Assembly (NCBI RefSeq): GCF_014649695.1
Contig: NZ_BMTN01000002.1
Location: 770,559 to 834,558, forward strand
Source: Streptomyces kurssanovii
GTDB taxonomy: Bacteria > Actinomycetota > Actinomycetes > Streptomycetales > Streptomycetaceae
Reading direction: 5' to 3'
DNA: 64,000 bases
In this document: positions 57,798 through 64,000 of the stretch, piece after piece
Layout: the number at the start of each line of letters is the position of its first letter
How positions within the stretch are numbered: position 1 is the first letter of the stretch
Program-made: the position numbers and the translations under genes
The notes under the pieces: model-generated
Seen by the model: the letters and a program-made list of their open reading frames with translations, nothing else
Told to the model about the DNA's origin: nothing
Databases searched by the model: none

Positions 57798-58904
57798 TTA
57801 TCCGGGCTGTCCGCTGCTGTGCGTCGTCTGGGTGACCGCTGGCCCGCCGTCCTCGACGGGCGCCCCGTCGAGCACGCCGATCGACAGGGCCGCCGCGACC
57901 CGGTCCACCGCCTCGGCGAGCGTCTCCGGCGGCAGCAGCCCCGGGCCACGGCTGCGCGCGAAGTCCGCGAACGTCTCCGCGGTCGTGTACTTCGGCCGGA
58001 AGCCCAGTGTCTCGCGCATCTGAACGGTGCTCACCACCCGTCCGTGCGTGAGCAGCCGGATCTGCTCGGGCGAGAAGTCGGTGAAACCGACCGTCCGCAG
58101 CGCCGAGCCCACCCAGGTGACCGCGGGGAGCAGCAGCGGCAGCGTGGGCCGCCCCAGCCGCCGCGAGCACTGCGACAGCGTCAGCACACCGTCACCCGCG
58201 ATGTTGAAGGTGCCGCTGTTGAGCGTGCCGCGGCGCGGCTCGTGCAGGGCGATCCGCAGCACGTCGATCACGTCGTCCTCGTGGACGAACTGCAGCCGGG
58301 GGTCGTAGCCGAAGACGGTCGGCATCACCGGGAGCGAGAAGAAGTCGGCGAGCGGCGAGTCCGCGCACGGTCCGAGGATGTTGGCGAAGCGCAGCACGCA
58401 CACCGCCACGTCGGGGCGGCGGCGGGCGAAGCCGCGTACATATCCCTCGACCTCGACGGCGTCTTTGGCGAATCCACCGCTCGGCAGCGACTTGGGCGGG
58501 GTGGTCTCCGTGAACACCGCCGGGTCCCGGGGGGCGGAGCCGTACACGCTCGTACTCGATTTGATCACCAGCCGCTTGACGGTCGGTGACTTCTGGCAGG
58601 CGCCGAGCAGCTGCATGGTGCCGATGACGTTGGTCTCCTTGACGGCCGTACGGCCGCCGGCGCCCAGCGGCGTCCCGGTGACGTCCAGATGGACCACCGT
58701 GTCCACGGCGTGCTCGGCGAGGACCCTCGCGATGGCGGGCCGGCGGATGTCGGCACGCACGAACTCGGCCCCGCCCAGATGGTGTCCGGGCCCCTCGGCG
58801 TCGACCCCGATCACCCGGTCCACCTCGGGATCCCGCTGGATCCGCCGTACGAGACGGCCGCCGAGCTGCCGGGCCACTCCGGTGACGAGCACGACCTTGC
58901 CCAA
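57798..58904 (-). CDS. NAD-dependent epimerase/dehydratase family protein
   Basis: A 368-residue extended SDR with VVLVTGVARQLGGRLVRRIQ (TGxxxxxG), VIGVDAEGP, VVHLDVTGT, and the YxxxK pair near SSTSVYGSAPRDPAVFTE. The C-terminal half is less clear, ending in low-complexity GQPG. Probably a nucleotide-sugar or sterol-type dehydrogenase; substrate unknown. Sits upstream of the acyltransferase in one operon, suggesting lipid or envelope work. Confidence 0.86.
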   Translation of the reverse strand: MGKVVLVTGVARQLGGRLVRRIQRDPEVDRVIGVDAEGPGHHLGGAEFVRADIRRPAIARVLAEHAVDTVVHLDVTGTPLGAGGRTAVKETNVIGTMQLLGACQKSPTVKRLVIKSSTSVYGSAPRDPAVFTETTPPKSLPSGGFAKDAVEVEGYVRGFARRRPDVAVCVLRFANILGPCADSPLADFFSLPVMPTVFGYDPRLQFVHEDDVIDVLRIALHEPRRGTLNSGTFNIAGDGVLTLSQCSRRLGRPTLPLLLPAVTWVGSALRTVGFTDFSPEQIRLLTHGRVVSTVQMRETLGFRPKYTTAETFADFARSRGPGLLPPETLAEAVDRVAAALSIGVLDGAPVEDGGPAVTQTTHSSGQPG

Positions 58905-59050
58905 GATCAGCGCCTTCCCTAGCTCCTGGCGTCACCGTAGCGCGTCACCGTTGCGCTGTGACGACCGCACGACGGACTTTTGCCACGTCGTGTCCACCAC
59001 TGCTCCACCCGTGCTCCGTACGGCGTCCCCTCGCCGGGCCCGGACAGCAC

Positions 59051-59085
59051 CTCGGCCCCTCCACCGGACTGGTGGAGGGGCCGAG
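59051..59085 (-). terminator. Terminator of the bS22 gene
   Basis: A perfect 15-bp stem (CTCGGCCCCTCCACC with its complement) around GGACT, 20 bp after the bS22 stop on the minus strand. It is expected for a highly expressed small ribosomal gene. Confidence 0.85.
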
Positions 59086-59104
59086 AGACACGCTCAGCTG
59101 CCGC

Positions 59105-59203
59105 TTACTTCTTGTTGCGACGCTGAACGCGGGTGCGCTTGAGCAGCTTGCGGTGCTTCTTCTTGGCCATCCGCTTACGCCGCTTCTTGATAACAGAGCC
59201 CAC
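59105..59203 (-). CDS. Small ribosomal subunit protein bS22 (AURKAIP1/COX24 domain)
   Basis: A 32-residue, extremely basic protein ([18 protein letters not shown] followed by [13 protein letters not shown]), the actinobacterial ribosomal protein bS22, which also appears as an AURKAIP1/COX24 domain. GTG start at 59203. It has its own strong terminator. The sequence is near-invariant in actinobacteria. Confidence 0.93.
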   Translation of the reverse strand: MGSVIKKRRKRMAKKKHRKLLKRTRVQRRNKK

Positions 59204-59325
59204 GACTACCCTCGCTCACTTCTCTTCACTCGGTGCGGGGCGTCTGGGCCCACACGACCTACGTCGGCCTAGCCTACCTGCCGCCGAGTGAGGGACGTAA
59301 TCCGAGGGCGGCCGTCCCTCCTCCG

Positions 59326-59538
59326 CTACGCGGATTCCACCCCCACGAAGGATTCGCGGAGATACTCGTGAACCGCTTGCTCCGGTACCCGGAAGGACCT
59401 CCCCACCCGGATCGCCGGCAGATGACCGCTGTGCACCAAGCGGTACACGGTCATCTTCGACACCCGCATCACCGAGGCGACTTCCGCCACGGTAAGGAAC
59501 TTGACCTCGTTGAGAGGCCTCTCGCTGCCAGCAGCCAT
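59326..59538 (-). CDS. BldC-like helix-turn-helix DNA-binding protein
   Basis: A 70-residue MerR/excisionase-type protein: LTVAEVASVMRVSKMTVYRLVHSGHLPAIRVGRSFRVPEQAVHEYL, the core seen in BldC. Very similar in length (BldC is 68) and fold, so it probably binds DNA cooperatively on direct repeats. ATG 59538 was chosen; a longer ATG 59571 form is possible. Located 122 bp upstream of the bS22 gene. I recall a similar gene beside bS22 in S. coelicolor (bdtA), but the identity is not confirmed. Confidence 0.87.
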   Translation of the reverse strand: MAAGSERPLNEVKFLTVAEVASVMRVSKMTVYRLVHSGHLPAIRVGRSFRVPEQAVHEYLRESFVGVESA

Positions 59539-59666
59539 GACCCACCTGTACCTTCCGCACCCGACGCGCACCGGCTTCCCCTCCGGTGACTCTTCGTCGC
59601 TGTGCGCTCACTGCCCAGACTAGGGGCGGGTGATGCGAGTGGGGAAGAGGAGCAGCGATCGGCCGC

Positions 59667-60470
59667 CTACTGTGACAGACACGCCCGATTGAGCACATAG
59701 CGCGTCAACGGCCGGTAGTAATCGGACCGTACGGCGTCATCAAGCGGAACGGCGACGGACACCTGCCCCTCCACCTCACCGACGAACAGCGCCGGATCGT
59801 CCGTGTCCGCCAGTCCGATGGCCTCGATACCCAGTTGACCTGCTCCGCAGACCCAGCCGTGATCACCGACGACGAGATCGGGCAGCCGCCCGCCGGCGTC
59901 CGCGGCCGCCCCCAGCGCGACCCTGACCGGCAGCGGGGAATGACTGTGGGCCCCCGCGCCGCCGGCGCCCGCCTCCCGGAGCCGCGCCACTCCCCGTGCG
60001 TATTCGAGCCGGTACGTGCGTACGCCGAACCGGGTCGTTATGTCGACACATCGCCCCTGCGCGGGTGTGAGTACGGAACACCCCGCCGCCGACAGCGCGT
60101 CTGCCAGACCGGCGTAGAACCCGAGCAGCCGGTGCGGATGTCCGGTGCCGAACAGGACCGCCCCGCCCCGCTCGGCCACCGCGCCCAGCCGCTCCGCGAA
60201 CGCGGCCAGCCTGCCGAGGGTCAGCTCCGGGTCGATGACGTCCGCCCCGGTCACATGCTCGGGATCGGCGGAGACCCCGCACCTGTCCGCCATGAGGGCG
60301 ATGACGTCCCGCACGCTCCAGGCCGACCGGGGGTCCAGTCCGATGGTGACCCGCGGATCGCGGGCGACGAACGCGCGATAGCTCCGCAGACTCGTCTCAC
60401 GGGAGGTGGCGACATCACCGGCCAGCCGGGACGCCAGCAGATGCGCCCGCAGCGCCTCGGTGTTCAACAC
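59667..60470 (-). CDS. Phosphatase-like conserved actinobacterial protein
   Basis: A 267-residue soluble protein. Motifs visible include VRDVIALMADRCGV, AVLFGTGHPHRLLGFYAGLADALSAAGC, and PDLVVGDHGWVCGAGQLGIEAIGLADTDDPALFVGEVEG. Relatives are usually labelled phosphatase in databases as I recall, but I see no strong catalytic signature. Start is uncertain: GTG 60470, TTG 60467 (next to AGGAGG) and TTG 60521 or GTG 60497 are all possible. Operon with AcuC gene upstream on the same strand is likely (97 bp gap). Confidence 0.7.
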   Translation of the reverse strand: MLNTEALRAHLLASRLAGDVATSRETSLRSYRAFVARDPRVTIGLDPRSAWSVRDVIALMADRCGVSADPEHVTGADVIDPELTLGRLAAFAERLGAVAERGGAVLFGTGHPHRLLGFYAGLADALSAAGCSVLTPAQGRCVDITTRFGVRTYRLEYARGVARLREAGAGGAGAHSHSPLPVRVALGAAADAGGRLPDLVVGDHGWVCGAGQLGIEAIGLADTDDPALFVGEVEGQVSVAVPLDDAVRSDYYRPLTRYVLNRACLSQ

Positions 60471-60567
60471 CCTCCTGATGCTGACGCAGAGAGGCACCCA
60501 CCACGCGAAAACCCCGAACAACCCGCACAGTCGGCCTAACGTCCGCTGTGCGCCGGGGCGACCGGCG

Positions 60568-61746
60568 TCAGGCCAGCAGCCCCCGCAGCGGGAACACCGC
60601 CCGCCGCGTCGCCAGCACGGCCTGGTCCAGCCGGTCGGCGGGGTCGTAGCCCTCTTCCCAGCGGCGCCAGGCCACCGGCCACCGGCCGTCCGTCATCCGC
60701 GCCGGAGCCAACTGCCGCGTCCGCGCGTACACCTCGTCCCGCCACGACGAAGGGATCACCGACTCGGGCTCGACCGGCTGGTGCGCCGCGAGCCCCACCA
60801 GATGCGTCCACGAGCGGGGAACCACGTCGACCACCGCGTAACCGCCACCGCCGAGCGCGACCCACCGGCCGCCCTCCACATGCTCGTGGGCCAGCGTGTG
60901 GCACGCCTCCTGGACGGCACGCTGCGCGTCGAGCGACACCGCCAGATGCGCCAGCGGATCCTCGAAGTGCGTGTCCGCCCCGTGCTGTGTCACCAGGACC
61001 TGCGGCCGGAAGTCGGCCACCAGCTCGGGCACCACCGCGTGGAACGCCCGCAGCCAGCCCTGGTCCCCCGTGCCCGCCGGCAGCGCCACGTTCACGGCGG
61101 AGCCCTCCGCGGCACCGGCCGCGCCCGTCTCCTCCGGCCAACCGGTCTGCGGGAACAAGGTCTGCGGATGCTCGTGCAGCGACACCGTCAGGACCCGCGG
61201 GTCGTCCCAGAAGGCCGCCTGCACGCCGTCCCCGTGGTGGACGTCCACGTCGACGTAGGCGACCCGTTCCGCACCCAGCTCCAGCAGCCGCGCGATGGCC
61301 AGCGACGCGTCGTTGTAGATGCAGAACCCGGAGGCGCTCCCCGGCATCGCGTGGTGCAGCCCTCCGGCGAAGTTGACCGCATGAGCGGCCTCTCCGCGCC
61401 ACACGGCCTCCGCCGCGCCGACGGACTGCCCGGCGATCAGCGCCGACGCCTCGTGCATCCCCTCGAACGCCGGGTCGTCGACCGTGCCGAGTCCGTACGA
61501 CTGGTCCGCGGCCTTCGGGTCGGCCGACGCCGCCCGTACCGCGTCCACGTAGTCCTCCCGGTGCACGAGCCCGAGCGTCGACGCCCCGGCCGGCCTGGCG
61601 GCGACCACGCGCATCGCACGGTCCAGTCCGTACGCCCGCACCAGCCCCATGGTCAGTGCGAGCCGCACCGGATCCATCGGATGGCCGGAACCGAAGTCAT
61701 ACCCGGTTACCGCCTCGTCCCACATCAGCAATCCGCGGCCGCTCAT
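60568..61746 (-). CDS. AcuC-like acetoin utilisation / class I histone-deacetylase fold protein
   Basis: A 392-residue zinc deacetylase: HHAMPGSASGFCIYNDASLAIA (catalytic His pair), AYVDVDVHHGDGV (zinc Asp/His), HGADTHFEDPLA (second zinc Asp), GGGGYAV (Tyr transition-state stabiliser). In bacteria AcuC deacetylates acetyl-CoA synthetase and similar lysines. ATG 61746 overlaps the 3' end of the MFS transporter gene by 50 bp, which suggests translational coupling. A regulatory role in central metabolism is likely. Confidence 0.9.
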   Translation of the reverse strand: MSGRGLLMWDEAVTGYDFGSGHPMDPVRLALTMGLVRAYGLDRAMRVVAARPAGASTLGLVHREDYVDAVRAASADPKAADQSYGLGTVDDPAFEGMHEASALIAGQSVGAAEAVWRGEAAHAVNFAGGLHHAMPGSASGFCIYNDASLAIARLLELGAERVAYVDVDVHHGDGVQAAFWDDPRVLTVSLHEHPQTLFPQTGWPEETGAAGAAEGSAVNVALPAGTGDQGWLRAFHAVVPELVADFRPQVLVTQHGADTHFEDPLAHLAVSLDAQRAVQEACHTLAHEHVEGGRWVALGGGGYAVVDVVPRSWTHLVGLAAHQPVEPESVIPSSWRDEVYARTRQLAPARMTDGRWPVAWRRWEEGYDPADRLDQAVLATRRAVFPLRGLLA

Positions 61747-62938
61747 GCCCGACACCGTATCGGGCGCTCCCGTCACCGAACGATCCGGCGTACACCAGCG
61801 TCAACAACACGAGCGCCATCGGTACGAGCATCGCCCCGCGGTAGCTCCAGGCGTCCCCCAGCGCCCCGACCAAGGGCGATCCGATGAGGAAGCCGACGTA
61901 GTTGAAGACGTTCAGCCGCGCCACGGCCACATCGCTCCGGCCCGCGAACAGCCGGCCCGCCGCCGCGAAGGTCTGCGGCACGATCACGCACAGACCGAGC
62001 CCCAGCACCGTGAATCCGGCCATGCCGGTCCACGCCCCTGGCGCGGCCGCGACCACGGCGAACCCGGCCGCCGCCAGCACCGCCCCGCACCGGACGACGG
62101 CCACCGCCCCGAAGCGCCGCACCCCGAGGTCCCCGACGGCACGGCCCAGCAGGGTCGTCACCATGTAGGCGTTGTACGGGGCGGTCGCCAGCTCCTCCGA
62201 GCTGCCGAGGACGTCCTGCAGATACTTGGCGCTCCAGTTGGAGACGGTCGAGTCGCCGATGTACGCGAAGGTCATCACCAGCGCGAGCGGCAGCAGCATC
62301 CTGAACGTCACCCGGCCGCCGTCCCCGGCCGCGCTGTCGTCGCCGCCCTTGACGGCCTCCGGGCCGCTCCGCGGGCGCTCACCGCCGACGTACCACCGGC
62401 TGCCCACGAGCGCCGCCGGCACCAGCACCACGACCACCGGAAGACAGGAGACGACGAGCGCCAGGTCCCAGTGGGCGCCGACCCAGGCGAGCGAGGCACC
62501 GACGATCCCGCCGAGGCTGTACGCGGCATGGAAGCCGAGCATGATGCTGCGCCCGTACGCCGCCTGGAGCCCGACGCCCAGCATGTTCATCGACGCGTCG
62601 AGCGCGCCCACCGACAGCCCGAACATCCCGAGCGCGACCGCCACTTGCCACATCTCGTCGCCCGCGGCCACACCGAGCAGCGCCAGCAGCACCACCGGCT
62701 GGGACCAGCGCAGCATCGCGCTCACGGGTGCCCGCCGCACGATCCGCTCGGTCAGCACGCTGCCCACTCCGGCGAGGACGGGCACCGCCGCGAGGAACAG
62801 CGGCAGCAGGGCGTCGGATATCCCGTACCGCTCCTGGATGGCGGGTATTCGGGTCACGAGCAGGGCGAAGGCGACACCCTGCGAGAAGAAGCTGAACGCG
62901 AGGGAGGCCCGCCCGTGGCGCAACCGCGGATCTGTCAT
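61697..62938 (-). CDS. MFS transporter
   Basis: A 413-residue transporter with about twelve membrane helices (SLAFSFFSQGVAFALLVTRIPAIQERYGISDALLPLFLAAVPVLAG near the start; IIGDSTVSNWSAKYLQDVLG; TFAAAGRLFAGRSDVAVARLNVFNYVGFLIGSPLVGALGDAWSYRGAM near the end). Resembles sugar or drug exporters of the Major Facilitator Superfamily. Its stop codon lies inside the AcuC gene. Substrate unknown. Confidence 0.88.
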   Translation of the reverse strand: MTDPRLRHGRASLAFSFFSQGVAFALLVTRIPAIQERYGISDALLPLFLAAVPVLAGVGSVLTERIVRRAPVSAMLRWSQPVVLLALLGVAAGDEMWQVAVALGMFGLSVGALDASMNMLGVGLQAAYGRSIMLGFHAAYSLGGIVGASLAWVGAHWDLALVVSCLPVVVVLVPAALVGSRWYVGGERPRSGPEAVKGGDDSAAGDGGRVTFRMLLPLALVMTFAYIGDSTVSNWSAKYLQDVLGSSEELATAPYNAYMVTTLLGRAVGDLGVRRFGAVAVVRCGAVLAAAGFAVVAAAPGAWTGMAGFTVLGLGLCVIVPQTFAAAGRLFAGRSDVAVARLNVFNYVGFLIGSPLVGALGDAWSYRGAMLVPMALVLLTLVYAGSFGDGSARYGVGHERPRIADVGRGGNRV

Positions 62939-63055
62939 GGCGGCACAGCGTATGCCCGGGCCCTACCGGGCGGTAGACGCGTCACAGAAGCAGACTCGTA
63001 CGACCCGCGTCACGCCAACGGCGCCGCCCGAACCACCGCCGTCGCCCGAGCGGCG

Positions 63056-63700
63056 TCAGGCCAGCAGTGCGGGCAGCTCCGCCATCGAGGCGAAGTGCCC
63101 GTCGGCGCCGGCCAGTTCCGCCGCGGGGGTCATGGCCGTGAACCCGTACACGTCCATCCCGGCCGCCAGCGCCGCCTGCACGCCGAGACGACTGTCCTCG
63201 ACCACCACGCACCGCTCGGGCGCCACCCCCATCCGCTCGGCGGCATGGAGGAACAGATCGGGCGCCGGCTTGCCCCTGCCGACGTCCTGGGCGCTGAAGA
63301 CGGTCCCTTCCCTGAACCACCGCTCAAGACCGGTCGTGCGGTGTCCCACCCGGATGCGCTCATGGCTGCCGGACGAGGCGACGCAGTAGGGGACGGCATC
63401 GGCACGGAGCTTCTCCAGCACTTCGGTCACCCCGTCGACGGCCGTCAACTCCCGCTCGAACGCGGCGAAGACGCGGGCGTGGAACGTGTCGTCGAAGTCC
63501 GCCGGCAGGTCCTGCCCGGTCCGCTCACGGACGAGGTCGTGCACCCGGTGCATCGCGGAGCCCATGTAGTCCCGCAGGGACTCCTCGTACGTGGTGGGGT
63601 GCCCGAGCTCGGTGAGGTAAGCGGCCAGGAGGGTGTTGGACAAGGGCTCGCTGTCGACGAGCACCCCGTCGTTGTCGAAGATCACGAGGTCATAGCGCAT
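63056..63700 (-). CDS. HAD-superfamily phosphatase (beta-phosphoglucomutase type)
   Basis: A 214-residue HAD-IA enzyme: FDNDGVLVDSEPL (Asp nucleophile and acid), VASSGSHERIRVGHRTTGLERWF (motif II), GKPAPDLFLHAAERMGV (Lys motif III), VVEDSRLGVQAALAAG (motif IV Asp). Typical of sugar-phosphate phosphatases or phosphoglucomutases. ATG 63700. Between it and the rRNA genes lies only a short region with a terminator hairpin. Confidence 0.92.
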   Translation of the reverse strand: MRYDLVIFDNDGVLVDSEPLSNTLLAAYLTELGHPTTYEESLRDYMGSAMHRVHDLVRERTGQDLPADFDDTFHARVFAAFERELTAVDGVTEVLEKLRADAVPYCVASSGSHERIRVGHRTTGLERWFREGTVFSAQDVGRGKPAPDLFLHAAERMGVAPERCVVVEDSRLGVQAALAAGMDVYGFTAMTPAAELAGADGHFASMAELPALLA

Positions 63701-63730
63701 GCGGCCGACCCTAATCGACCCCTGAACGCA

Positions 63731-63763
63731 GGAAAGCCCCGCACCAGAGGTGCGGGGCTTTCC
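63731..63763 (-). terminator. Terminator of the rRNA operon
   Basis: A perfect 14-bp stem (GGAAAGCCCCGCAC with its complement) around CAGAG, 10 bp past the 3' end of 5S rRNA on the minus strand. Confidence 0.85.
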
Positions 63764-63773
63764 CACAATGATT

Positions 63774-63892
63774 GTTCGGCGGCGTCCTACTCTCCCACAG
63801 GGTCCCCCCTGCAGTACCATCGGCGCTGAAAGGCTTAGCTTCCGGGTTCGGAATGTAACCGGGCGTTTCCCTAACGCAATGACCACCGAAAC
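63774..63892 (-). rRNA. rrf: 5S ribosomal RNA
   Basis: A 119-base gene starting GTTTCGGTGGTCATTGCG on the minus strand and ending GACGCCGCCGAAC, matching the known Streptomyces 5S rRNA (GGGAAACGCCCGGTTACATTCCGAACCCGGAAGCTAAGCC core is clear). It is 93 bp downstream of the 23S end, as in rRNA operons. The terminator follows directly. Confidence 0.95.
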
Positions 63893-63985
63893 TCTATGAA
63901 GATGTCCGAACTACCAGCCGGCAACCCCACACAGGGATCGGGCGAGTTCGTTACTTCAGAACTAACACAGTGGACGCGAGCAACT

Positions 63986-64000
63986 GAGGACAAGCCCTCG
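63986..64000 (-). rRNA. rrl: 23S ribosomal RNA, 3' terminal bases (cut by window edge)
   Basis: CGAGGGCTTGTCCTC on the minus strand matches the Streptomyces 23S 3' end; the gene continues beyond the window. The exact end is uncertain by a few bases. The 93-bp stretch 63893-63985 is the 23S-5S spacer. Confidence 0.75.

Noticed and set aside
61649-63829. 726-residue plus-strand frame opposite AcuC, MFS and HAD genes
   Set aside because: Gln/His/Arg-rich shadow running through three recognisable genes.

Overview
The window is a stretch of high-GC chromosome from a Streptomyces, or a very close relative. The evidence is gene content: the sporulation sigma factor BldN with its anti-sigma factor RsbN, late genes of the futalosine route to menaquinone, a class I lysyl-tRNA synthetase, Rex next to hemACD, actinobacterial DUF397/Scr1-type proteins, DUF3558 lipoproteins, and frequent GTG/TTG starts behind strong GGAGG sites. 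I see no prophage, insertion sequence, CRISPR array or tRNA. Gene content and codon bias look chromosomal throughout.

Layout. Bases 1-5.3 kb: menaquinone genes (mqnE end, UbiX, UbiA, UbiD homologues) with an Lrp/AsnC regulator, a rhomboid protease and an unrecognised protein coupled between UbiD and UbiA. 5.4-8.7 kb: a LysR regulator, an EamA exporter, a cytosine-deaminase-like enzyme and a START-like protein. 8.7-16.4 kb: cytochrome c maturation operon (TlpA/ResA, CcdA, ResB, CcsB), a secreted deacetylase-like protein, a histidine phosphatase and hemL. 16.6-31.1 kb: a mixed region with a DM13 protein, a glycosyltransferase, several small regulators and acetyltransferases, a TetR/flavin monooxygenase divergon with an array of tandem operators, RtcB RNA ligase, two DUF3558 lipoproteins and a DUF2637 membrane protein. 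31.4-37.8 kb: lysS and argS (divergent), an XRE-family membrane regulator, a DUF4232 lipoprotein and a DUF1876 protein. 38-43.5 kb: exported enzymes (carboxylesterase, GH19 chitinase behind a DasR-type site, a 922-residue hydrolase). 43.5-45.1 kb: an ATPase/Scr1-like/DUF397 trio. 45-52.3 kb: haem genes hemB, a methyltransferase, and the overlapping operon rex-hemA-hemC-hemD with a Rex operator upstream. 52.5-59.6 kb: glutaredoxin, HAD phosphatase, bldN, rsbN behind a BldN-type promoter, an acyltransferase, an epimerase, ribosomal protein bS22 and a BldC-like DNA-binding protein. 59.7-64 kb: a phosphatase-like protein, an AcuC deacetylase, an MFS transporter, a HAD hydrolase, then the 3' end of an rRNA operon (5S and the last bases of 23S) on the minus strand.

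How it fits together. Much of the window serves respiration and its redox state: menaquinone, cytochrome c maturation, haem synthesis (hemL and hemACDB), and Rex, which senses NADH/NAD+ and sits at the head of the haem operon. The other clear theme is the developmental pair BldN/RsbN. From memory, the mqn/res/hemL block and the lysS-argS/rex-hem/bldN block lie on opposite sides of oriC in S. coelicolor; here they are about 15 kb apart, so the 17-31 kb stretch probably spans an origin-symmetric rearrangement junction. Start codons were chosen by Shine-Dalgarno spacing where several were possible. All family assignments come from reading motifs, not from searches.
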